Shown piece after piece: positions 7,478 to 14,295 of a stretch of 14,866 nt of DNA. The notes below the pieces were generated by a model that was not told where the DNA came from, did no database searches, and saw only the letters and a list, made by a program, of their open reading frames with translations. The translations under genes and the position numbers were made by a program. This DNA is from Syntrophomonadaceae bacterium (GTDB lineage Bacteria; Bacillota_D; Dethiobacteria; DTU022): the NCBI GenBank assembly GCA_003551865.1, contig PUNU01000261.1, positions 1 through 14,866 on the forward strand, written 5' to 3'. The stretch's first letter is position 1. Each line of letters begins with the position of its first letter.

Positions 7478-9775
7478 ATGGCTGAATACAATTGTGTCGG
7501 CACTTCTGTGCCGCGCAAAGATTCCGTTGAAAAAGTAACCGGGTCGGCCAAGTTTATAGAAGACCTTTATATCGGCCCGATGCTTCATGCCAAAATGAAA
7601 AAAAGCACGATAGCACACGGCAAGATTAAAAATATCGATGCATCGAAAGCACTGCAGTACCCCGGTGTAAAAGCAGTGCTCACCGGCAGGGATTTCCCAA
7701 ACCGGATAGGACTTTACTTGATTGACAGAAATTTTTTAGCCGTTGACAAGGTTCGCTACTGGGGCGAGCCTGTTGCCGTGGTTGCCGCAGTTACGGAAAA
7801 GGCAGCCAGAGAAGCGGTAGAATTGATCGAAGTTGAATATGAAGAACTGCCCGGCGTTTTTGATCCCCACGAAGCGATGAAGCCCGATGCCCCTCTGGTC
7901 CATGAAGATCTGGGCAGTTATGACGTGGTGCCGATATTTTATCCCCAGCCCGGAACAAATATTGCCAACCACTTCAAACTGCGCAAAGGAGACATAGACA
8001 AGGGCTTTGCCGAGGCCGATTTTATTGTCGAAAGGGACTTCCAGGTCCCACAGATTCAGCATGTTCCCATAGAAACCCACAAAGCCGCCGCCCAGTGGAG
8101 CCCTGACGGCAAGCTTACAGTTTGGAGCACGGCCCAATCACCCAATGTTGTCCGCCAGCTTTTGTCTAAATCGCTGGATATCCCGATGCACAAAATCAGG
8201 GTAATCTCCAGCTATATTGGCGGCGGTTTTGGCTGTAAAGCCGGAGCTTCACTGGAAGGGCTGGTTGTGCCTTTGGCTCAGATGTTTCCCGGCCATGTCG
8301 TGCGGATTGTTTTTTCCAGGGAAGAAGACATGCAGGGGACTTTTATGCGTCAGGCCCTCTATTCACACTTAAAAACCGGTGTGCGCAATGACGGCCGCAT
8401 AACCGCCCTGGAATATAAAATGATCTGGGACGGCGGCGCTTACACCGAATACGGCGTTAACATCGTCCGGGCTGCCGGATACAGTTCAAGCGGCGCATAT
8501 GATATTCCCAACGTTAAAACTGACTCCTACTGCGTTTACACAAACAACTCGGTCGGCGGGCCGATGCGCGGTTTCGGCATGTGTGAAATGCAGTGGGGCA
8601 TAGAGCGGCAAATGGAGGAGATTGCCCGAGAGCTGAATATGGATCCCCTGGAGGTGCGTCATATAAACGGAATGAAAGAGGGATCGACCACCGCCTCAGG
8701 CCAGGTAGTCCACCATGTGGGTTTTGACAAATGTCTTAATACGGTGGCCGAGAAAATCGGCTGGGGCAAGAAAGAAGGCAAGTACCGCGGCAAGGGCATT
8801 TCCGGGCTGGTTAAGTGCCCGGCTCAGCCCAGCAATGCCTCATCATCGGCGATCATCCGCATCAACGAAGACGGCACCGCCCATGTCATGATCGGGGCCA
8901 CCGAGATGGGCCAGGGCATGCTGACTGCAATCAGCCAGATTGCTTCCGAGGCCCTGCATATTCCTGTTGAAAATATTGATATCAGGGTGCCTGATACCGA
9001 CTTTACCCCATATGAATGGCAAAGTGTGGGCAGCAGGGTAACCTACACCTGCGGGACCGCGGTCAAGAGAGCTGCTGAAGATGCCCTGGGTCAAATTTAC
9101 CGCATAGCGGCAGACCTGCTGGAAGTGCCGGAAAATGAACTCAGCTTCGACGGCAGTAAAATATTTTCAACCAAAGATCCTGATAAAAAAGCCACCATAA
9201 GGGAAGTGGCCGACAGCTGTAAAAAGTGTACCGGTGAAGGCATTGCCGGACCGATTATTGGCCGGGGATCGTTTGTGCCAACCAACATGACCAACCTTGA
9301 CCCGGAAACCGGCCAGGGCAATCCCGGCCTCTTCTACTGCTTCGGTGCAACGGCGGCTGAAGTGGAGGTTGATCCGGAAACAGGCACAATCAAAATCCTT
9401 CAGCTGGCCAGCTCTATCGATGCCGGAAAAGCGGTGAATCCGAAAATGTGTGAAGTCCAGCTGCACGGCGGGACCATAATGGGCCTTTCCACAGCCCTTT
9501 TCGAAGAGGTCCACTTTGATAAAGGAGTCATGCTCAACAGCAACTTTACCGATTATAAAATCGCCACAATCGAAAATACTCCGCATATTGACAGCTTCAT
9601 TATTGAAACTCCTGAAGAAAACGGCCCTTACGGCGCACGCGGCATCGGTGAACAGCCGATGATTGGAGTGGCCCCGGCCCTGGCCAATGCCGTCTGCGAT
9701 GCATTGGACATAGACGTCAACACATTTCCACTTACACCGGAAAGGATCTGGAAAGCCATTCAAGAAAAGAAATAA
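7478..9775 (+). CDS. xdhA: Molybdenum hydroxylase molybdopterin-binding subunit (xanthine dehydrogenase-like, probably selenium-dependent)
   Basis: This encodes the 765-residue catalytic subunit. I placed the start at ATG 7478, ten bases after AGGAGG (7462-7467), rather than at an in-frame ATG at 7394 inside the preceding gene; the protein then starts MAEYNCVGTSVPRKD, the usual opening of the family. Cofactor and active-site motifs are complete: GGGFGCK (residues 248-254), MRGFG (363-367), EMGQG (476-480, with the cofactor-contacting glutamine at 479) and GARGIGEQ with the catalytic glutamate at 725. The enzyme would hydroxylate an aromatic heterocycle using water. PucR, the purine-type permease and the oxamate carbamoyltransferase genes point to hypoxanthine, xanthine or another purine. 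The nearby yqeB and yqeC homologues suggest a selenium ligand on molybdenum. Nicotinate or another N-heterocycle remains possible. Confidence 0.92.
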   Translation: MAEYNCVGTSVPRKDSVEKVTGSAKFIEDLYIGPMLHAKMKKSTIAHGKIKNIDASKALQYPGVKAVLTGRDFPNRIGLYLIDRNFLAVDKVRYWGEPVAVVAAVTEKAAREAVELIEVEYEELPGVFDPHEAMKPDAPLVHEDLGSYDVVPIFYPQPGTNIANHFKLRKGDIDKGFAEADFIVERDFQVPQIQHVPIETHKAAAQWSPDGKLTVWSTAQSPNVVRQLLSKSLDIPMHKIRVISSYIGGGFGCKAGASLEGLVVPLAQMFPGHVVRIVFSREEDMQGTFMRQALYSHLKTGVRNDGRITALEYKMIWDGGAYTEYGVNIVRAAGYSSSGAYDIPNVKTDSYCVYTNNSVGGPMRGFGMCEMQWGIERQMEEIARELNMDPLEVRHINGMKEGSTTASGQVVHHVGFDKCLNTVAEKIGWGKKEGKYRGKGISGLVKCPAQPSNASSSAIIRINEDGTAHVMIGATEMGQGMLTAISQIASEALHIPVENIDIRVPDTDFTPYEWQSVGSRVTYTCGTAVKRAAEDALGQIYRIAADLLEVPENELSFDGSKIFSTKDPDKKATIREVADSCKKCTGEGIAGPIIGRGSFVPTNMTNLDPETGQGNPGLFYCFGATAAEVEVDPETGTIKILQLASSIDAGKAVNPKMCEVQLHGGTIMGLSTALFEEVHFDKGVMLNSNFTDYKIATIENTPHIDSFIIETPEENGPYGARGIGEQPMIGVAPALANAVCDALDIDVNTFPLTPERIWKAIQEKK

Positions 9776-9791
9776 ATAATCTGCTGAGACT

Positions 9792-9821
9792 ACCGGCCGG
9801 GGATTCCCCGGCCGGTTTTTT
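9792..9821 (+). terminator. Strong intrinsic terminator of the fdrA-xdh operon
   Basis: ACCGGCCGGGG (9792-9802) pairs perfectly with CCCCGGCCGGT (9806-9816) around a three-base loop and runs into six T residues (9816-9821). It begins 17 bases after the stop of the large hydroxylase subunit. It marks the end of the operon and implies that the maturation genes downstream have their own promoter. Confidence 0.95.
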
Positions 9822-10131
9822 CTGGTACGCCCGGCGGCTGTTCAAAAAATGGCCCGGCGATTAAACAAAAACAGTGACGAAGAGTTCAGTTAGCCCACTT
9901 CCGCCCATTCAAAAGAAGATGGCTTCCCCCTTTAAAGATATTTAATGTTAAAATGTAATTAACTACTCAGGCCTAACCCGCTATGCCATAGGGGACGGTT
10001 CCATCGTTTTCCCTTCGGCCTTCGCTGCGCTCGGGAACGCTCGAACCGTCCCCATGGCACCGCTTTTCACTCGACAAGGACAATAGGCTGAGTAGTTACA
10101 AATGTAATAAAAAGGAGAGGCAGACCAAGAG
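9822..10131 (+). other. Gene-free stretch before yqeB: weak promoter signals and a MITE-like element
   Basis: After the terminator there is no convincing reading frame. An extended -10 candidate, TG-T-TAAAAT (9946-9954), lacks a -35. It directly precedes the 140-base element at 9960-10099, so transcripts from it would carry the element as leader. The yqeB ribosome binding site, GGAGAGG at 10114-10120, lies between the element and the ATG. The rest, 9822-9945, shows nothing I can name. Confidence 0.5.
9960..10099. repeat. MITE-like element, copy 1
   Basis: This 140-base element is identical to the copy at 10997-11136 except at two positions (9982 T versus C, 10033 G versus A). Its ends form a terminal inverted repeat: TAACTACTCAGGCCTA at the left and TAGGCTGAGTAGTTA at the right, with one extra G in the left arm. 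Inside is a second inverted repeat, GCCATAGGGGACGGTTC against GAACCGTCCCCATGGC, so the whole element can fold into one long hairpin. AAATGTAAT occurs on both flanks (9951-9959 and 10100-10108), a perfect 9-base apparent target duplication. It encodes no transposase, so movement would need an enzyme supplied elsewhere. Confidence 0.85.
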
Positions 10132-10932
10132 ATGATTCCCAGGCTGGTTATTATCAAGGGTGCCGGCGACCTGGCCAGTGGTGTAGCCCACCGCCTGTGG
10201 CGGTCGGGGTTTAACCTGGTGATGCTGGAACTGCCCAGGCCCCTGGTAGTGCGCAGAACCGTATCTTTTGCCACGGCCGTCTACGAAGGTTCTGCAGTGG
10301 TTGAGTCGGTTGAAGCCAGGCTGTGTCCCACGGTAGAAAAGGCCCCGGAACTTATTAAAAAACGGATTATCCCGGTTCTCATAGATCCCAGGGGCGATTC
10401 CCTAAGCTTTTTGCAACCAAAAATTTTGGTCGACGCCGTTATGGCCAAAAAGAACCTTGGCACCTGCATTAACAACGCCGAACTGGTCATTGCCCTTGGT
10501 CCGGGCTTTACAGCCGGAAAAGACGTCCACGCGGTAATCGAAACCAGGCGCGGCCATAAGCTGGGCTGTGTAATTGATCGTGGGACGGCGGATTCAGACA
10601 CCGGAGAACCGGGGGAAATTGCCGGCTTTGCCATGGAAAGACTGCTTAGGGCCCCGGCCGACGGCATATTTAAACCGCATAAAATGATTGGCGACACGGT
10701 AATCAAAGGTGAAACGGTTGCTTTAGTGGATCGCAACCCGGTTTATACGCAGATCGACGGGCTGGTCAGAGGCCTGCTTTATCCCGGCTTGCAGGTCAAG
10801 AAGGGCATGAAGGTCGGAGATATCGACCCCCGCGGAGAGACTGTAGACTTCTGCAGCATTTCAGACAAAGCCAGGGCAGTAGGAGGCGGAGTTCTGGAGG
10901 CAATTTTGAATCATTACTTTAAGCCCGTTTAG
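10132..10932 (+). CDS. yqeB: YqeB-type selenium-dependent molybdenum hydroxylase maturation protein
   Basis: This encodes 266 residues of the EF2563/YqeB family. The N-terminal Rossmann-like motif LVIIKGAGDLASGVAHRLW (residues 5-23) and the following LVMLELPRPLVVRRTVSFA are characteristic. The middle carries GPGFTAGKDVHAVIETRRGH, and the C-terminal half resembles a biotinyl-lipoyl-like fold (GDTVIKGETVALVDRNPVYT). Comparative genomics links YqeB with YqeC and orphan SelD to selenium-dependent molybdenum hydroxylases; its exact biochemical step is not established as far as I know. GGAGAGG lies 11 bases before the ATG. The gene is flanked on both sides by copies of a 140-base repeat in the same orientation. 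Its function here would be to mature the hydroxylase encoded just upstream. Confidence 0.9.
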   Translation: MIPRLVIIKGAGDLASGVAHRLWRSGFNLVMLELPRPLVVRRTVSFATAVYEGSAVVESVEARLCPTVEKAPELIKKRIIPVLIDPRGDSLSFLQPKILVDAVMAKKNLGTCINNAELVIALGPGFTAGKDVHAVIETRRGHKLGCVIDRGTADSDTGEPGEIAGFAMERLLRAPADGIFKPHKMIGDTVIKGETVALVDRNPVYTQIDGLVRGLLYPGLQVKKGMKVGDIDPRGETVDFCSISDKARAVGGGVLEAILNHYFKPV

Positions 10933-10943
10933 AAAATAACAGC

Positions 10944-10973
10944 TGAAACGGTTTAATTATGTTTTGCTATAAT
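10944..10973 (+). promoter_or_regulatory. Candidate extended -10 promoter for the small Cys-rich gene and yqeC-mocA
   Basis: TG-C-TATAAT (10965-10973) is a perfect extended -10 element. A partial -35, TGAAAC, lies at 10944-10949 with an 18-base spacer. The box sits within an AT-rich dyad: TTAATTAT (10953-10960) against ATAATTAA (10969-10976), with ACAGCT (10939-10944) and AGCTGT (10976-10981) outside. The MITE-like copy 2 starts 24 bases downstream and lies between this promoter and the next gene. Confidence 0.5.
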
Positions 10974-10996
10974 TAAGCTGTATCTTAAAATGGTCG

Positions 10997-11136
10997 TAAC
11001 TACTCAGGCCTAACCCGCCATGCCATAGGGGACGGTTCCATCGTTTTCCCTTCGGCCTTCGCTGCGCTCAGGAACGCTCGAACCGTCCCCATGGCACCGC
11101 TTTTCACTCGACAAGGACAATAGGCTGAGTAGTTAC
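10997..11136. repeat. MITE-like element, copy 2
   Basis: This is the second copy of the 140-base element at 9960-10099, in the same orientation, with 138 of 140 positions identical. It has the same terminal and internal inverted repeats. The flanking 9-mers AAATGGTCG (10988-10996) and AAATGGGCA (11137-11145) match at seven of nine positions, an eroded version of the duplication seen at copy 1. The element lies in the leader between the extended -10 promoter and the ribosome binding site of the gene at 11171. Confidence 0.85.
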
Positions 11137-11170
11137 AAATGGGCAAGATATTTTTCCGGGAGGCGGCGCG

Positions 11171-11440
11171 ATGACAATAAATTACAGTTCAGATAAACTT
11201 ACAGATATGGAGTACTGCTTTTGCCACCACTGTAAGCGGATCAAGGAAAGCGGTGAGCTTTTTGTGACGGAAAAAGGCCTTCAGTGCCGTAAGTGTGGAA
11301 GTTATGATCTGGATGAGCCGGGCTGGGTCGTATGCCCTCATCAAAAAATTTCCTTTGTGAAATGTCCCCGCGGAGGCAGGGGCATCATAAACAGCGGCGG
11401 CGGTTATAACTGTATCGATCGCTGCTTTTTCAGGGCTTAA
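11171..11440 (+). CDS. Small nine-cysteine zinc-ribbon-like protein, function unknown
   Basis: This encodes 89 residues with nine cysteines. Cys18-x2-Cys21 and Cys39-x2-Cys42 form a zinc-ribbon-like pair (FCHHCK and CRKCGS). Cys55, Cys65, Cys81 and Cys85 in the second half (WVVCP, VKCPRG, NCIDRC) could form a second site. GGGAGG (11158-11163) is well placed before the ATG. There is no signal peptide or membrane segment. I do not recognise the family. It lies between yqeB and yqeC-mocA, 38 bases before the latter, so it is probably co-transcribed with the YqeC-MocA fusion and may take part in hydroxylase maturation, for example in handling selenium, sulphur or metal. That role is inference from position; a nucleic-acid-binding zinc ribbon is equally compatible with the sequence. 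Confidence 0.75.
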   Translation: MTINYSSDKLTDMEYCFCHHCKRIKESGELFVTEKGLQCRKCGSYDLDEPGWVVCPHQKISFVKCPRGGRGIINSGGGYNCIDRCFFRA

Positions 11441-11478
11441 AAGAACCGTTCTCCGAAAGGTGGTGGAACGACGTCAAT

Positions 11479-12849
11479 ATGGAGCAACTTTCGCTGTATC
11501 GGTGCCTGGGTGTCGAACCTCCGGCAGTGGTATCTTTTTATGGTGCCGGTGGAAAGACTACCCTGATCAAAAAATTGGCCCTTGAAGCGGAAAAGACCGG
11601 AAAAAAAGTCTTACTAACCACCACAACCAGGGTATATCCACCTGAAGATATACCCATATTTTTAAACCGCGACCTTAAAGCAGCCCTCCAGGAGCTAAAG
11701 AATTTCTTTCAAAAAGGCAATACTGCGGTTTTGGGAAAAAGCATCCTGGAAGACGGCAAGGTCGAGGGCCCGGCACCGGGCGATATCGAGCTAATAGTTA
11801 GAGAAATTCCGGCCATTATCCTGGTGGAAGCCGACGGATCAAAAGGTTTTCCGATCAAAGGATACGCCAACCACGAGCCGGCTGTACCTGCCCGATCAGA
11901 TATTATCGTCCCGATAATCGGCGCAGATGCCCTCGGCCTCCCGCTAAACGAAACCAGTGTTCACCGGCCTGGCCATTTGGCAAAAACTCTCGACGTGGAG
12001 AAAAATGCGATCATTGATTTTAAACTTATCGGCATAACCTTTCAGCACATGTTTGCTCTGGGCCTGGAACTTGCACCGCGTTCTCAATTAAAGGCAATCT
12101 TCAATAAGGCCGACCTGTTGGAAAACCCCGGGACCTCCGTCCTGGAAATAGCCGGTTTTTTACGCAGCTCAGACTGTAATAAGCGGTTCCTGGTGACCAG
12201 TGGAAGAGAACAGCATCCCGTCAAGCTCAATTTAAGCCTGAGATCCGGAGAAAGCCCGGTCAAGGTGTCCTGTGTGCTCCTGGCGGCCGGGTCTTCTTCC
12301 AGGATGGGCCGGGATAAGCTTTCCCTACCGGTCAAGGGCAAGAGGATGCTCGAGCAAACCGTGGAACAAGTTATCAAAGCCGGAATAGAGGAGATAATCG
12401 TGGTCACCAGGCCGCAAAGCGGCTGGCCCGAAATTATCGGCACTAAAAAATGCCGAATAATCGTGAACCCGGATCATGAATCGGGTATGGCCGGATCTCT
12501 AAAGCTGGGACTTTCGGCAGTTAGCAGTGACGTCCAGGGCGTTATATTTGCCCTGGGCGATCAACCCCATGTCCCTGCAGAGGTTTACCGCAGCCTCATC
12601 TCCAGTTACAGGAAAAATTTAAAAATAGCCACCTGTCCTGTTTATATGGGGAAAAGAGGCAACCCAACCCTTATTGACCGGCAGGCCTGGCCAGAGCTGA
12701 TGAAAATTACCGGCGATCGCGGCGGGAGAAATATAATCAGCCGGCTTGAACGGAATCAGCTTGATCTGGTTGAAACAAAGACTTCATCCGTAATTACCGA
12801 TATCGACACACCGGAAGATTACCTGTCACTACCGCACTTCTTTGGTTGA
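11479..12849 (+). CDS. yqeC-mocA: YqeC-MocA fusion: selenium-hydroxylase accessory protein and molybdenum cofactor cytidylyltransferase
   Basis: This 456-residue protein combines two known families. Residues 1 to about 245 resemble YqeC: a P-loop GAGGKTT (22-28), LLTTTTRVYPPED (about 45-57), then VEADGSKGFPIKGYANHEPA (around 115-135). Residues from about 262 form a nucleotidyltransferase domain of the MocA/MobA type: VLLAAGSSSRMGRDKL (266-281), the metal-binding GDQPHVP (360-366), then RGNPTLIDR and IDTPEDY near the end. MocA attaches CMP to molybdopterin, giving the cytosine dinucleotide used by XdhA-type enzymes. YqeC marks selenium-dependent molybdenum hydroxylases. A continuous frame joins them with a short linker around 246-261. 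GGTGG lies 12 bases upstream of the ATG. The fusion would couple cofactor nucleotide loading with the selenium-related step. Confidence 0.9.
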   Translation: MEQLSLYRCLGVEPPAVVSFYGAGGKTTLIKKLALEAEKTGKKVLLTTTTRVYPPEDIPIFLNRDLKAALQELKNFFQKGNTAVLGKSILEDGKVEGPAPGDIELIVREIPAIILVEADGSKGFPIKGYANHEPAVPARSDIIVPIIGADALGLPLNETSVHRPGHLAKTLDVEKNAIIDFKLIGITFQHMFALGLELAPRSQLKAIFNKADLLENPGTSVLEIAGFLRSSDCNKRFLVTSGREQHPVKLNLSLRSGESPVKVSCVLLAAGSSSRMGRDKLSLPVKGKRMLEQTVEQVIKAGIEEIIVVTRPQSGWPEIIGTKKCRIIVNPDHESGMAGSLKLGLSAVSSDVQGVIFALGDQPHVPAEVYRSLISSYRKNLKIATCPVYMGKRGNPTLIDRQAWPELMKITGDRGGRNIISRLERNQLDLVETKTSSVITDIDTPEDYLSLPHFFG

Positions 12850-13157
12850 TGCAGCAGGCTCTAATCGAAGAGCAAGACGACTTTAAGACATGAATATTTT
12901 GACGTTTAATGCAGAAAGTGATATAATTTAAATACTTTTAAGGAAAACTGTAAAACTATTTGACAGAGGACGCTGGAAAAATTCCCCAAACCACAGGTAT
13001 ATCGAATAGAAGTTTTTGCTTTAGCATGTTCGCCTGTTTGGTATAACCATACGGCCGGGGCCTGCTATTTTAACTGCTCGCGGATATTTTAATATTATTA
13101 AGCAAGGACGGGTTTTTGACCCTTTTAATTAGCAAAAGCGCCAAAAGGAGATTAGGG
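12850..13157 (+). other. Gene-free leader region before the PfkB kinase
   Basis: Apart from the promoter at 12899-12927, no reading frame is convincing. A possible stem pairs CCAAA and CAGG (12986-12990, 12994-12997) with CCTGTTTGG (13033-13041), leaving a three-base bulge. A four-base-pair hairpin, GGGT with ACCC (13110-13122), precedes four T residues. I recognise no known riboswitch class. No terminator for the preceding yqeC-mocA gene is evident. Confidence 0.4.
12899..12927 (+). promoter_or_regulatory. Strong sigma-A-type promoter upstream of the kinase-ahcY unit
   Basis: TTGACG (12899-12904) and TATAAT (12922-12927) are separated by 17 bases, giving 11 of 12 consensus positions. It is the best promoter in the window. 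Transcription would begin near 12934, leaving a leader of about 220 bases before the kinase start at 13158. Confidence 0.75.
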
Positions 13158-14180
13158 ATGAAAAATAATAATAGCGAAAAAGTAGAAGTATACGGAATCG
13201 GCAATCCCCTGATCGATATTCTCGCCCGGGTAAGCGACAAAGATTTAGAAGAACTTGGGCTAAACAAGGGAACCATGGAACTGGTCGATACCGAACGCAG
13301 TAATTATATCCTGGACTACATCAAGGATCGGGAAAAAGTTTATTCCTGCGGCGGTTCCGCGCCCAATACAATGATTACCCTGGCTGCGCTCGGAGTCCGC
13401 ATCACCCTGGCCGGTATGGTCGGCAGTGACGAATTGGGTGAAATATACAGCCGCAGGCTGAAAGAAAAGAATGTTATTTCCGACCTGACTACCGTAGAAG
13501 GCGATACAGGCAGCAGCATAGTCCTCGTAACTCCCGATCACGAAAGAACAATGAATACACGGCTGGGCGTTTGCCAAAGATTTGGGCCGGAAAATGTAAA
13601 CCACGAGGCGATTGCGCAGGCCGAATACCTATACTTTACAGGGTACATGTGGGATACCGACAATCAAAAGGAAGCCCTTACAGATGCTATTAAAACAGCG
13701 CGTAAAGCTGGAACCCGGGTGGTTTTTGACCTGGCCGACCCCTTCGCAGTTGAGCGGCACTACAACGATTTTCTTAAACTGATTGAAAACAAAGTGGATG
13801 TTTTACTGGCAAACCGCGATGAAGCGCACCTCCTGCTGGGCATTGACGACCCGGAGGAAGCGGCGGAAAAGCTGGCTAAAAGGTGTGTTATCGCTGCCGT
13901 AAAAAACTGTGCAGACGGGTCCTGCATTGCTTCAAACAGCGAGGAAGGCCTTAATATCGAAGCTTTTAAAGTTAATGCCGTAGACAGTACGGGTGCGGGG
14001 GACAATTATGCCGCCGGTTTTCTATACGCACTGATCAAAGGATATTCGCTGGAAGATGCCGGGAAAATGGCGTCTTATATCGCTGCCCAGATCGTTTCCC
14101 AGACCGGGGCCCAGTTCGACGAACAGCGCATCCGGGAGATTAAACAAGCGATTAATGATGGCGCCTTCAGACAGCAGTAA
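13158..14180 (+). CDS. PfkB-family nucleoside kinase, probably adenosine kinase
   Basis: This encodes a 340-residue kinase. The ATG at 13158 is chosen because AAAAGGAG (13143-13150) lies seven bases before it and MKNNNSEKVEVYGIGNPLID is a normal start; a frame-extended ATG at 13116 lacks such a site. PfkB landmarks are GNPLIDILARV near the start, the CGGSAPNTMITLAALG substrate-side motif (about residues 62-77), and DSTGAGDNYAAGF (276-288) with the catalytic aspartate at 282 and its anion hole. The overall pattern resembles the bacterial adenosine kinases of the ribokinase superfamily. S-adenosylhomocysteine hydrolase follows 124 bases downstream. That enzyme releases adenosine, and an adenosine kinase would pull the reaction forward by making AMP. 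Inosine-guanosine kinase or a sugar kinase is a less likely alternative. Confidence 0.85.
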   Translation: MKNNNSEKVEVYGIGNPLIDILARVSDKDLEELGLNKGTMELVDTERSNYILDYIKDREKVYSCGGSAPNTMITLAALGVRITLAGMVGSDELGEIYSRRLKEKNVISDLTTVEGDTGSSIVLVTPDHERTMNTRLGVCQRFGPENVNHEAIAQAEYLYFTGYMWDTDNQKEALTDAIKTARKAGTRVVFDLADPFAVERHYNDFLKLIENKVDVLLANRDEAHLLLGIDDPEEAAEKLAKRCVIAAVKNCADGSCIASNSEEGLNIEAFKVNAVDSTGAGDNYAAGFLYALIKGYSLEDAGKMASYIAAQIVSQTGAQFDEQRIREIKQAINDGAFRQQ

Positions 14181-14295
14181 GATGCTTTGGCATCGAGCAG
14201 GCAACTGCTGCTGGTCCAGTTCAATATGGCGGCTGAAAAGAATTGACTTTCACCGTGGGAATAACAGCCTGCAATAAATTTTATGGGAGGATTAA

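Noticed and set aside
9865..9873. ACAAAAACA before yqeB, resembling a half-site of the repeated motif in the pucR control region
   Set aside because: Only nine low-complexity bases match and no inverted partner is nearby, so chance is a sufficient explanation.
9981..10274. Minus-strand frame of 97 codons across the first MITE-like element and the start of yqeB
   Set aside because: It overlaps the repeat and an established gene, has no family resemblance, and is read through by chance.
13106..13126. GGGT/ACCC hairpin followed by four T residues as a terminator or attenuator before the kinase
   Set aside because: A four-base-pair stem is too weak to call; it is mentioned only as part of the leader.
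14243..14276. TTGACT-containing promoter between the kinase and ahcY
   Set aside because: No -10-like hexamer occurs at 16-18 bases; the nearest A/T-rich stretch is about 24 bases away.
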